The notes below the pieces were generated by a model, which saw nothing but the letters and a program-made list of their open reading frames with translations, searched no databases and was not told where the DNA came from. This document shows, piece by piece, positions 1-7,709 of a stretch of DNA of 59,463 nt (position 1 is the first letter of the stretch; each line of letters begins with the position of its first letter). Origin of the DNA: JBBPYC01 sp038200275 (GTDB lineage Bacteria > Pseudomonadota > Gammaproteobacteria > Burkholderiales > Burkholderiaceae_C); assembly GCA_038200275.1 (NCBI GenBank), contig JBBPYC010000024.1, forward strand, positions 1-59,463, given 5' to 3'. A program made the translations under genes and the position numbers.

Positions 1-86
1 ACCTGCAGGTTGTCCAGGCTCACGTTGCCGCGCTGGCGCGGCAACGAGTCTTTGATCTGCTCGAATTGTTCAAAGGTCAATTGCAT
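1..86 (-). CDS. IS5-family transposase, N-terminal fragment (partial at window edge)
   Basis: The minus strand from 86 encodes MQLTFEQFEQIKDSLP followed by RQRGNVSLDN. This is the typical amino end of the DUF4096-type domain of IS5-family DDE transposases, which precedes the catalytic domain. Only about 28 residues are present; the rest lies beyond position 1. Whether the full transposase is intact cannot be judged. The ATG at 86 fits the family start. A DDE transposase would cut the element ends and integrate them at a short target. Confidence 0.65.
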   Translation of the reverse strand, partial: MQLTFEQFEQIKDSLPRQRGNVSLDNLQ

Positions 87-140
87 GGCCCAAGTATCGG
101 GTCCAGACGTTGCATTGGCAATAAGTGTTAACACGACCTA
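1..140 (-). mobile_element. End of an IS5-family insertion sequence, cut by the window edge
   Basis: The segment holds the first codons of an IS5-type transposase reading off the left edge, plus about 50 bases upstream of its ATG. Reading inward from about position 138 the sequence begins GGTCGTGTTAACAC, which resembles the termini of IS427-group IS5 elements, and it abuts a CTAG-like site at 138-141. The exact terminus is inferred, because the other end is outside the window. Confidence 0.5.
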
Positions 141-179
141 GTCGCATGCGTAGCAACCGATCCCACGCGCGTTTGGAAG

Positions 180-1238
180 CTAAAGAGCGAGCTTCATTTC
201 CTGGGCCAGCGGCACATCGGTGCTGAGGTTCACGGTGTTTGTCGCGCGCCGCAGGTAGTTCTTCCACGCGTCCGCGCCGGCTTCGCGGCTGGCGCGAATG
301 CCTTTTTCACCGCCCAACGCGGCACCAATCGCAGCGCCGGCGGGGCCGACATTGACGTTCGCAATCGCGCAGTTGCTGCCAGCCAACGATGTGAAACGCT
401 CAGCCTCCTGCAGCGAATCGGTGAAGATGCAGGAAAACAGCCCTTGCGCAACCACGTTCTTGAGCACAATGGCCTCATCCAGGTCGTCCACGCGTTGCAG
501 GTACAGGATCGGTGCAAACGTCTCGGCCCTCATCGTCTCGTGCTGCCGCTCGGTTTCGACCAACGCTGGACGCACGTAATAGGCGCGCGGCAACAGATCC
601 GCATTCATCCGTTCGCCGCCCGTGATGCGGTTGCCGCGTTGTGCACAGTCGGCCAGCGCCGAGGCCATGGCGTCATAGGCCGTGTCGTCGATCAATGGGC
701 CCACCTGAGTCCCGTTCTCAGCTGGATGGCCGATGTGCAAGTTGGCATAGGTCGATTTCAAACGCGCGACCAGCGCCCCATAGACACTCGAATGGATGAA
801 CGCACGGCGCAGTTGGTGCGACAGGCCGACGCCGGAGTCGCACAAGTCAATCATCTCCTGCACCTCGCCAGTCGCCTCGGCCGTGACCTTGCCGGTCTCC
901 AAGGTCACCAATTGCGCAAACGCTGCTTGGTGCACGCACAGCCGTTCGGCAAAAATTCGAAGCATGTGGCCGCGACGTGGCGCCGGCATCGCTGCCCAAC
1001 GCGGCTGGACCCGCTGCAGTGCCTGCAGTGAACGGCCTCGATCCACTTCGCTCGTCATGCACAGTTCCGCTAACGGCTGTGCATCGATCGGTGATCGCAA
1101 AGTCTGGGCGTGCCCGCTCGCCGGGGCCAATACGACGCCCATGCGGTCAAAGCAGACAACCACCTGATGGCGCGCATCGGTCATGAGGAAAGGCAATGCA
1201 GGGGGTGGCGCGGCGGTGCGCCGCTCAAGCAGGTTCAT
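180..1238 (-). pseudogene. ALDH7-type aldehyde dehydrogenase with internal in-frame deletion
   Basis: This 352-codon frame matches both ends of an ALDH7/AmaB-type dehydrogenase (piperideine-6-carboxylate or aminoadipate semialdehyde dehydrogenase, lysine catabolism), which is usually about 500 residues. Residues 1-143 run through MPAPRRG, TLETGK and EVQEMIDLCD to VGLSHQL. Residue 144 then jumps to RRAFIHSSVYGALVARL, which in the family lies just after the catalytic Cys. About 150-170 residues are missing at the junction near 809, including the NAD-binding fold, the general-base Glu region (ELGG) and the catalytic Cys (GQRC). The carboxyl end, with FAPILY and a TVNLSTDVPLAQ tail, is intact. 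The frame is preserved, so a protein could be made but it cannot be an active dehydrogenase. The true start may be the Met at 1184. Confidence 0.85.
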
Positions 1239-1323
1239 CCCGGAATTTCAGCCGGTGTTCGTGTCAGAGAAGTTCTGACAGCAAACCGCGTACCTATCCG
1301 ACAAACAGTCGATAATCCCCGGC

Positions 1324-1697
1324 GTGAAGTGGGCCAGACCGCCGCCGGTGCAATGCCTTCCAAGGCCGCAGTTTTCAGTTCTACTGCGAAGCTGCTGGGT
1401 TGAAAGACCGCACCGGAGGAACGTCCGGACTGCATAGGACAGCGCAGGAGGTAACGCCTCTCCACCGTGAGGTGAGGATCAGAGCAACAGAGACGAGCCG
1501 ATTAAGTTCGGGTGAAACGGGCAATCTCTGCGCGCAGCAACACCAAATAGGCCAGCGATGAGGCGGTCCGCTGATGCTGGCGGGTAGGTGGCATCGAGCC
1601 GCTCGGGCAACCAGCGGCCCAGATTGATGGCGGTCACGGCGCGCCATTCGCAAGAATGATGCGCTGCACAGAATCCGGCTTATCGGCCCGCTTCACA
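1324..1697 (+). ncRNA. rnpB: RNase P RNA (bacterial type A), with an altered P4 helix
   Basis: This is the catalytic RNA of RNase P, which removes tRNA 5' leaders. The 5' end (1324-1335) and 3' end (1685-1696) form a 12-bp P1 helix with one G-U pair. Conserved blocks appear in order: GGAGGAACGTCCGGAC (1415-1430, CR-I), AACAGAGACGAG, the GTGAAAC segment, AGCAACACCAAATAGG, GGGTAGG, and ACAGAATCCGGCTTATCGG (1668-1686, CR-V). Length is about 374 nt, close to the 377 nt of E. coli. An oddity is that the near-universal GAGGAAAGTCC reads GAGGAACGTCC, with C at 1422 in place of the conserved A67 (E. coli numbering) and no compensation in the 3' strand. The L15 GGU also reads GGC. It could be the sole functional copy or a decaying one. 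Confidence 0.9.
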
Positions 1698-1803
1698 CTT
1701 TTTCTGCCTTGCTTTAAAGCGCCATGCCGGTGCCTGGAAGCGGGCTCAGGATTTCTCGCAGTTGCGCCCGCAACCAGATCGCTGTGGGTGATTGCTGGGA
1801 ACA

Positions 1804-2133
1804 TCAGCCTTGCAATTGCGACAGTGCCTCGGCGACCGATGCGGCGTCGGCGGGCCGCACCAGCCGAGCAACCTCAACCCCATCGCGCAAAAAGATCAGC
1901 GTCGGCCACAGCTTGACGCCGAACGAGCGACCCAACTTGCGTCCGCTGCCGTCCTCAACCATCTGGTGCTCGACCGGTTCGATGTGGTCCTGCAGCGCTT
2001 GCTGCACATGCGGCCACGACGCACGGCAAAACCCGCACCAGTTGGTGCCGAAGTTCAGCACCCGCGCACCCTTCGTGGCGTCGACTTCTTCCCTCGTGGG
2101 CTGTTCGGCAAAATACAGGGGTGAACCCGACAT
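1804..2133 (-). CDS. Thioredoxin-like protein
   Basis: A 109-residue single-domain protein with the redox-active WCGFC motif after a beta strand (RVLNFGTNWCGFC), then a thioredoxin-type second half with the cis-proline region (LWPTLIFLRDG). It probably performs dithiol-disulfide exchange in the cytoplasm, since no signal peptide is visible. The start at 2133 is preferred over an upstream Met because AGGAAG lies about seven bases before it. It stands alone between rnpB and an empty stretch, so the partner is unknown. The CGFC centre differs from CGPC of classical thioredoxin, so it is best called thioredoxin-family. Confidence 0.85.
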   Translation of the reverse strand: MSGSPLYFAEQPTREEVDATKGARVLNFGTNWCGFCRASWPHVQQALQDHIEPVEHQMVEDGSGRKLGRSFGVKLWPTLIFLRDGVEVARLVRPADAASVAEALSQLQG

Positions 2134-2690
2134 GCGGCACTTCCTTTCGTCGTTATTATGTTCTGGACAACAGGCGATCATGAACTCGGCCATTGTCTCT
2201 GGGCCCTGCAGGTCGTGTCAGACAACACATTGAGGTCTGTCCGAGCCACCACCAGTCAGCAGCTCAACCCACCAAGGCATCTTGCCGTGCGCTTCAGCGA
2301 CGACAAGAAGCAGTACCACCGTCCGTTGCAAGCTGCTGGTAACTCGCCTTTCTCAGGTCGACTGATACGGCCCGGCTCTGAGAGACGCTCGACAAGGCAG
2401 CTCGCCGAATCGAGTCGGTTTCTCGCGCAAAGCCCTGCAGACAGTTCAGCGTTGATCGGATGGGTTGCAGGTACCTATCCACACGGCCCACGTTCCAGCG
2501 AACGTTCATCGACACGTGTACATGACGCCAAGGCGGCTGTTGCTCACGGCGGACCCGAGCGATCCTGCGCCGAATCGTATTCGAGCCGTCGCACCGCCGT
2601 ACGGCTTATTTGCAAGCGGTGTTGTTTATCGCGTCGCGGCCGCAACATGATCAGGAGACTCGTCACTCTCCAGCGTCACCGGACGGCGCG
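2134..2690. other. 557-bp stretch without a recognisable gene
   Basis: Short open frames exist on both strands, but none shows a family motif or a good ribosome binding site, and their composition is like shadow frames. No tRNA or hairpin with a T-run was recognised. The part next to 2133 should hold the promoter of the thioredoxin-like gene. The rest may be debris of a lost gene. Confidence 0.5.
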
Positions 2691-3593
2691 CTAATCGGCT
2701 GCCCGCACCAGACGCTCCAGTGCTTCGCGATAGCGTGCCGCCGTCTGCTCGATCACATCGACGGGCAGCGCTGGCGGTGGCGGCTGCTTGTCCCAGGGTT
2801 GCCTGAGCAGCCAGTCGCGCACAAACTGCTTGTCGAAGCTTGGCGGGTTCTGGCTAGCGGCCGCAGCGGCCTCGTACTGCTCAGCCGGCCAATAGCGCGA
2901 CGAGTCGGGGGTCAGCACCTCATCCATCAGCACGACATTGCCGCCCTCGTCCAGCCCGAACTCAAACTTGGTATCGGCAATGATCAGGCCGCGCGGCTCG
3001 GCGATCTCGCAGGCGGCGCGGTACAGCGCGAGGCTTAATTCACGCACGCGGTTCGCGTGCCCCTCGCCGATCAGTTCCACCGCTGCCTCGAATGTGATGT
3101 TTTCATCGTGCTCGCCGGCTGGTGCTTTGGCTGCAGGCGTGAAGATCGGCGCCTCAAGTCGGCTCGCGTTCGTCAGGCCGGCCGGCAGCGCCACGCCGCA
3201 GACGGATTGCGACTGCTGATATTCGTGCCAGCCGCTGCCCGCCAGATAGCCGCGCACGACAGCCTCGATCGGCAACGGTTTCAGCCGCTTCACCAACATG
3301 GCGCGACCCTCGATCTGGGGCGCTTCTGCCGCGCTGACGACGCTCTGCGGATCGTCACCCGTCAGGTGGTTCGGGCAGATCGAGGCAAGTTGCTCGAACC
3401 AAAACAGCGCCATGTGCGTCAGCAGTTCACCTTTGCCGGGAATCGGGTCGGCCATTACGACATCGAACGCGCTCAAGCGGTCGCTTGCGACCATCAGCAG
3501 CCGGTCATCACCGACTGCGTAGTTGTCGCGCACTTTGCCACGTCCTGCCAACGGCAGGCTTTGCAGAAACGAGGTGTGCAGCGTCTTGGTCAT
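2691..3593 (-). CDS. purC: SAICAR synthase (phosphoribosylaminoimidazole-succinocarboxamide synthase)
   Basis: PurC joins CAIR and aspartate with ATP in purine biosynthesis. The 300-residue protein has the family landmarks: GKVRDNYAVGDDRLLMVASD (nucleotide-binding start, residues about 18-37), SAFDVVMADPIPGKG, EAVVRGYLAGSGW, and FEFGLDEGGNVVLMDEVLTPDSSRYW cut here into its two conserved halves (FEFGLDEGG and DEVLTPDSSRYW). The start at 3593 (MTKTLH) fits the family, and an upstream in-frame Met adds an atypical leader. In many Burkholderiales purC lies between fbaA and purE/purK. Here purE and purK are absent from the window and two odd loci separate it from fbaA. Confidence 0.97.
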   Translation of the reverse strand: MTKTLHTSFLQSLPLAGRGKVRDNYAVGDDRLLMVASDRLSAFDVVMADPIPGKGELLTHMALFWFEQLASICPNHLTGDDPQSVVSAAEAPQIEGRAMLVKRLKPLPIEAVVRGYLAGSGWHEYQQSQSVCGVALPAGLTNASRLEAPIFTPAAKAPAGEHDENITFEAAVELIGEGHANRVRELSLALYRAACEIAEPRGLIIADTKFEFGLDEGGNVVLMDEVLTPDSSRYWPAEQYEAAAAASQNPPSFDKQFVRDWLLRQPWDKQPPPPALPVDVIEQTAARYREALERLVRAAD

Positions 3594-3829
3594 GATTCGG
3601 TCGCTTTCGAGAGCTCTGTGGAAGTCGGACTGCACGACGCAGCGTCGAGTTGGGCCGTCCGGGGTAGATAAGCTTAAGGTGTGAGGCCGCAATCACCGCC
3701 TGGCACGCCCGAGACAAGGCCAGCCGACCAACTTGCGGGTTAAAACTCAGTTCGAGCGAGGGTTTCGCTGACCAGTTGTCAAATGCGACGGCTGGTCGAC
3801 AACGCCCCGTCCACCAACGCGGTCGCCAT

Positions 3830-4236
3830 CTGCTTGCGATCAAATGCAAGCCAGATGAGCACCGGCGCCAAGCGTCGGGCGCATAAAAAACCCCAACCGA
3901 TACGCAGCGCCGACGATCTGAATCGCGACCAGCACGATGTAGCCGGCCTCGATCGAGATGCCTGCGCCCGTGGCCGCCTGGCCGCGTGGCGCAACACCTT
4001 GCCATCGGCCAGCACACCAGGATCAAAAACTGCAGCAGCGCAGCGGCCGTGCGCACGAGCAGCGCAGTCTATGGTTGCACCACCCCGCGCTGCATTGGCC
4101 AGCTCAGCTCAGCCACGAACAGCAACACCACCAACGCAATGAAAATGCCGAAGCCAGCGCAGCACGGTCGAGTTCAGCCCAGGTCGATCGAGTCAGCGGG
4201 ACAATCAAAATCGCTGGCCCACGCGTTGCGCGCGGA
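3830..4236 (-). pseudogene. Probable remnant of a small membrane-protein gene
   Basis: No intact gene fits this 640-bp gap between purC and the tannase-like gene. The minus strand still shows two hydrophobic segments in different frames. One is GIFIALVVLLFVAELSWPMQ followed by a stop near 4075. The other contains IEAGYIVLVAIQIVGAAYRL followed by GFFMRPTLGAG near 3960-3880. Together they look like transmembrane helices of one protein broken by frameshifts. The family was not recognised, and the limits are approximate. Confidence 0.35.
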
Positions 4237-5535
4237 TCAGCGCCGCGTCGGAAGTTCTGCCAGCGCCGGCGGCGTCTTGGCGTTCTCCGCAAAATCGATC
4301 AGCACTTGCAACCAATCGACTTTTTCTTTTTCAGCCGCACGGGGCTCGCCGGGTGGCATTGGATAGAGCTTGACCGATGCTTGCAGATAACGCTCGCCCG
4401 CACGCTCGAACAGATCGCGGTAAGCCATCAGCACAGCTGTGTCGGGCGCCTCACCCGCAATACCGGAAGGCACCGGCAAGGTCGGCTCGGGTAGCCCAAA
4501 GCCGCGGAGTGTGGAGGGAAAGCTCGCAGGCGCCAACACCAGCAGTTTCCCACCCACGCCAATGAAACTGGCCAGTGCCGTCGCGGCTGACTTTGCGTCA
4601 AACGACACCGTCGGCGTAGCCGTTTCGGCCGGAGTCGGCTCGTCCAGCTTACGCGTGGTCGCGCTCCCGACCGGACCGGTCGCATCCAGCAGCAGGCCGC
4701 GGTAATCGTAGGGATTTCGTTTGATGAGTTCAAGGGCTGCGGTATCGCCTGCGCCGCTTACCAGATAAACGCGGTCGGACAGTCGGCCGAAGCGGCGTGC
4801 CATTAACTCCTGGGCCACCTCATAAAGCTTTTTTTGTGCCGCCACCACGCGCGCATCCACGGTGACTGCCAAGCGTTCGCCGTTATTGGCTGCATTGCCG
4901 CCACCAGCGAGTCCGTAGCTCATGTAGCCGGCGGCCACTGCAGCCTGTGGGTCAACTAATGGATGCGCCGCTTCGACGCCGTCAACCAATTGAATCGCAT
5001 GCCGGTTCCAGTCGCTCGGCACACTGACCTGAAAGCGGATCGGCGCTGCATCGGCTTCAGCCAGCGTGGCGCTGCCAGTAAGCGTGCATGCTGCCGCGCT
5101 GCCGGACTGCACAAATGTGGCTGAGTCGACTGTCGCACCAACAAGCTTCAAACCGGCGGCCGATTCTGCAAGCGAGCCTTTCAACGCCGCGCATGCAGCA
5201 CGCGCGCTAGCTGGGTCGTTTGGGGCTCCTGCCGCAGACGCGGCCGATGCAGGCGTTTTCGGCATGTTGACGCCGGATGCGGCTATGGTCGCCGCAGATG
5301 CCGATGCACTCGCAGCCGACGCAGCCGCACCCGTGGATACCGCTGCGGAAGCCGCTGTCGCGGTCGACGAAGCTGCTGCAGCGCTCGGCATCAAACTTGG
5401 CGACGCAGCCACCGGTGACGCCGACGCCGCACCAGAAGCTGGCTCTGCGCCGATCGCTGCGTTGCAGCCCAAACCGGTTGCCACAGCCAAGCCCAGCGCG
5501 GGCCAGAAAGAATTCACAGAAAAACGAGAGGTCAT
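4237..5535 (-). CDS. Secreted tannase/feruloyl-esterase-like protein, nucleophile not conserved
   Basis: The 432-residue protein starts with a signal-like segment (residues 1-30), then an Ala/Ser/Thr-rich linker (about 31-110). It then has a domain resembling the tannase/feruloyl esterase family: a Cys near 115 with CAALKGSL, then VPSDWN (about 172-177), AAGYMSYGLAGGG, and VYLVSGAGDT followed by LELIKRNPYDYRGLLLDA. In active relatives the equivalent of VSGAGD is G-C-S-N-G-G with the catalytic Ser. Here the aligned position is Ala262 or Ser260 out of register. The protein is also shorter than usual (about 500-600). It is likely periplasmic or surface-exposed, and may be a non-catalytic or repurposed member. 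Confidence 0.6.
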   Translation of the reverse strand: MTSRFSVNSFWPALGLAVATGLGCNAAIGAEPASGAASASPVAASPSLMPSAAAASSTATAASAAVSTGAAASAASASASAATIAASGVNMPKTPASAASAAGAPNDPASARAACAALKGSLAESAAGLKLVGATVDSATFVQSGSAAACTLTGSATLAEADAAPIRFQVSVPSDWNRHAIQLVDGVEAAHPLVDPQAAVAAGYMSYGLAGGGNAANNGERLAVTVDARVVAAQKKLYEVAQELMARRFGRLSDRVYLVSGAGDTAALELIKRNPYDYRGLLLDATGPVGSATTRKLDEPTPAETATPTVSFDAKSAATALASFIGVGGKLLVLAPASFPSTLRGFGLPEPTLPVPSGIAGEAPDTAVLMAYRDLFERAGERYLQASVKLYPMPPGEPRAAEKEKVDWLQVLIDFAENAKTPPALAELPTRR

Positions 5536-5570
5536 GACAAAATGGTTCCGTTGCGCTGCTTTAGGTCATG

Positions 5571-6635
5571 TCAGTTGACGACCTGCCCCAACTCACCACC
5601 CGCGTACTTCTTGGCAATGACTTGCAGGCTTTGCGGTCTGATCTTGGCAGCCTGACCCGTGCAACCAAACTGCTCGTAGCGCTGCTTGGCAATTTGTTTG
5701 GCCGCTTCACGCGCTGGCTTCAAATAATCCCGCGGATCGAACTTGTCCGGATGCTCGGCAAAGTATTTGCGGATCGCGCCCGTCATCGCCAGCCGGATGT
5801 CGGTGTCGATGTTGATCTTGCGCACGCCGAACTTGATTGCCTCCTGAATCTCCTCAACCGGCACGCCGTAGGTTTCCTTCATGTCGCCGCCGTATTTGCG
5901 GATGATCTCGAGCAGGTCCTGCGGCACCGAGGACGATCCGTGCATCACCAGATGCGTGTTCGGGATGCGCTTGTGGATCGCCTTGATGCGGTCGATCGCG
6001 AGGATGTCGCCGGTTGGTTTGCGGCTGAACTTGTAGGCGCCGTGGCTGGTGCCGATTGCAATGGCCAGCGCGTCGAGTTGGGTGCGCTTGACGAAGTCGG
6101 CCGCCTGTTCGGGATCGGTCAGCAATTGTTCGCGCGTCATGGTCGACTCGGTGCCGTGGCCGTCTTCCTTGTCACCGCGCATGGTCTCCAGACTGCCCAG
6201 GCAACCCAGTTCGCCCTCGACCGTGACGCCCTGCTGATGCGCCATTTCGACGACCTTCTTCGTCACCTCGACGTTGTAGTCGTAACTCGCAATCGTCTTG
6301 CCATCGGCCTCCAGGCTGCCGTCCATCATGACGGAGCTGAAACCCAGATCGATCGCACCGCGGCATACGTCCGGACTCTGGCCATGATCCTGATGCATCA
6401 CCAGCGGAATGTTCGGCCACGATTCGAGCGCGGCCTGAATCAGATGCTTGATGAACGGCTCGCCCGCGTACTTGCGCGCACCGGCAGAGGCCTGCAGGAT
6501 CACCGGTGCACCGACCTCGTCGGCGGCCGTCATCACGGCTTGAACCTGCTCAAGGTTGTTCACGTTGAATGCAGGGATGCCGTAGCCGTTTTCAGCGGCA
6601 TGGTCGAGCAATTGGCGCATCGAGACGAGTGGCAT
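5571..6635 (-). CDS. fbaA: Class II fructose-1,6-bisphosphate aldolase
   Basis: Zinc-dependent aldolase of glycolysis and gluconeogenesis in the cytoplasm, 354 residues as expected. Visible motifs are VMHQDHGQSPD (metal-binding His), SVMMDGS, VTVEGELGCLGSLE, AIAIGTSHGAYK (second metal His), LVMHGSSSVP (third metal His) and KINIDTDIRLA. The start at 6635 (MPLVSMRQLL) is set by AGGAGAT just upstream; the frame upstream of this is not family-like. It lies downstream of pgk and an alpha/beta hydrolase on the same strand. The pyk gene, often between pgk and fbaA in related genomes, is missing here. Confidence 0.98.
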   Translation of the reverse strand: MPLVSMRQLLDHAAENGYGIPAFNVNNLEQVQAVMTAADEVGAPVILQASAGARKYAGEPFIKHLIQAALESWPNIPLVMHQDHGQSPDVCRGAIDLGFSSVMMDGSLEADGKTIASYDYNVEVTKKVVEMAHQQGVTVEGELGCLGSLETMRGDKEDGHGTESTMTREQLLTDPEQAADFVKRTQLDALAIAIGTSHGAYKFSRKPTGDILAIDRIKAIHKRIPNTHLVMHGSSSVPQDLLEIIRKYGGDMKETYGVPVEEIQEAIKFGVRKINIDTDIRLAMTGAIRKYFAEHPDKFDPRDYLKPAREAAKQIAKQRYEQFGCTGQAAKIRPQSLQVIAKKYAGGELGQVVN

Positions 6636-6760
6636 GGATGATCTCCTGGAAAAATTCTGAGTTGGCGTCCGCGAGGCCATCAAGCAACTGCCAGGCGGGC
6701 AGTCACTTTGCACGGCTGCCTGCGGCACACCCCCACTTCTGGGGGGCACCGGGCTGGTGC

Positions 6761-7663
6761 TCATTCTACTGACGCCCCCAGCCCCATAAAGCGCAGCACC
6801 GGGGGCAGCACCGGCCCGCCGAGCCAGCGCAGCGGTGCCGCTACCTCGGCGATCAGGCCGACGTGGCCAAGGTCGTCGAACAGTTGCATCTGCACGGGCA
6901 CGCCTGCTGCGCGCAGCCGCTCGGCCATCTGGACGGAGTTGCGCTGGGGGTTGACTGTGTCGTCATCGCTGCCTGCGAGCAGCAACGCCGGCGGCGAGGC
7001 GGCCGACACGTGCGCGATCGGTTGGGAATCGGCTGATGTGTCGGGCCAGTCGAACGCGACCTGCGCTTGCCGATCGTGGATCGGCAGAAAGTCGTAGGGG
7101 CCGGCCAAGCCGATCCAGCCGGCAAGCTGGCTCGGGCTGGCCCCTACCTGACGCAGCCAGCGGGCATCGAGTGCGACCATCGCCGCGTTGTAGGCGCCTG
7201 AGCTGTGGCCCATGACGTAAACGCGCTTCGGATCGGCACCAAGCTGCACCGCGTGCTCCAGCGCCCATTGGGTCGCGCGTGCGCTGTCTTCGACAAACAC
7301 CGGATAGCGGACCGCCGGAGACAGTCGGTAGTCGGGCAGCACGACGACCGCCCCGCGCGCGGCCAGTGCTTCGGCGACGAAGCGGAAGTCGCCGCGGTCG
7401 CCATAGCTCCAGGCGCCGCCGTAAAAGAAGACAACCAGCGGGCGCGTGCTAATGGCCGGCACGGCCCGCGCCAAGGGCCGATAGACGTCGAGCAGCTGGC
7501 GCGCCTCGCTGCCATAAGCGATGCCCGATTCAAGCGTGTACGTGTCACGTGGCACCACGCTGTCCAGCAGCTTGATTGGTGCGCAGGCACTCACGGCAGC
7601 GACCAGCGGCGCCAGCCCCAGCAGCCGTCGTCGACGCGATGGTTTATGCATCACAATGGGCAT
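6761..7663 (-). CDS. Alpha/beta hydrolase, putative lipoprotein esterase
   Basis: A 300-residue protein with an Arg-rich start and a lipobox-like segment LVAAVSAC (Cys about 27), so it is probably exported and lipid-anchored. The hydrolase domain has an oxyanion segment FFYGGAWSYGDRGDF, the nucleophile elbow GHSSGA (about residue 153), an acid loop LAGSDDDTVNP and a terminal His in DDLGHVGL, which gives a plausible Ser-Asp-His triad. It resembles the BD-FAE/carboxylesterase group, but the substrate is unknown. It sits between pgk and fbaA on the same strand. A second possible start is 7651. Confidence 0.85.
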   Translation of the reverse strand: MPIVMHKPSRRRRLLGLAPLVAAVSACAPIKLLDSVVPRDTYTLESGIAYGSEARQLLDVYRPLARAVPAISTRPLVVFFYGGAWSYGDRGDFRFVAEALAARGAVVVLPDYRLSPAVRYPVFVEDSARATQWALEHAVQLGADPKRVYVMGHSSGAYNAAMVALDARWLRQVGASPSQLAGWIGLAGPYDFLPIHDRQAQVAFDWPDTSADSQPIAHVSAASPPALLLAGSDDDTVNPQRNSVQMAERLRAAGVPVQMQLFDDLGHVGLIAEVAAPLRWLGGPVLPPVLRFMGLGASVE

Positions 7664-7709
7664 ATGCGCAGACTGGATAATCCTTATCAGCTATCATAAT
7701 AGTAGCAAA

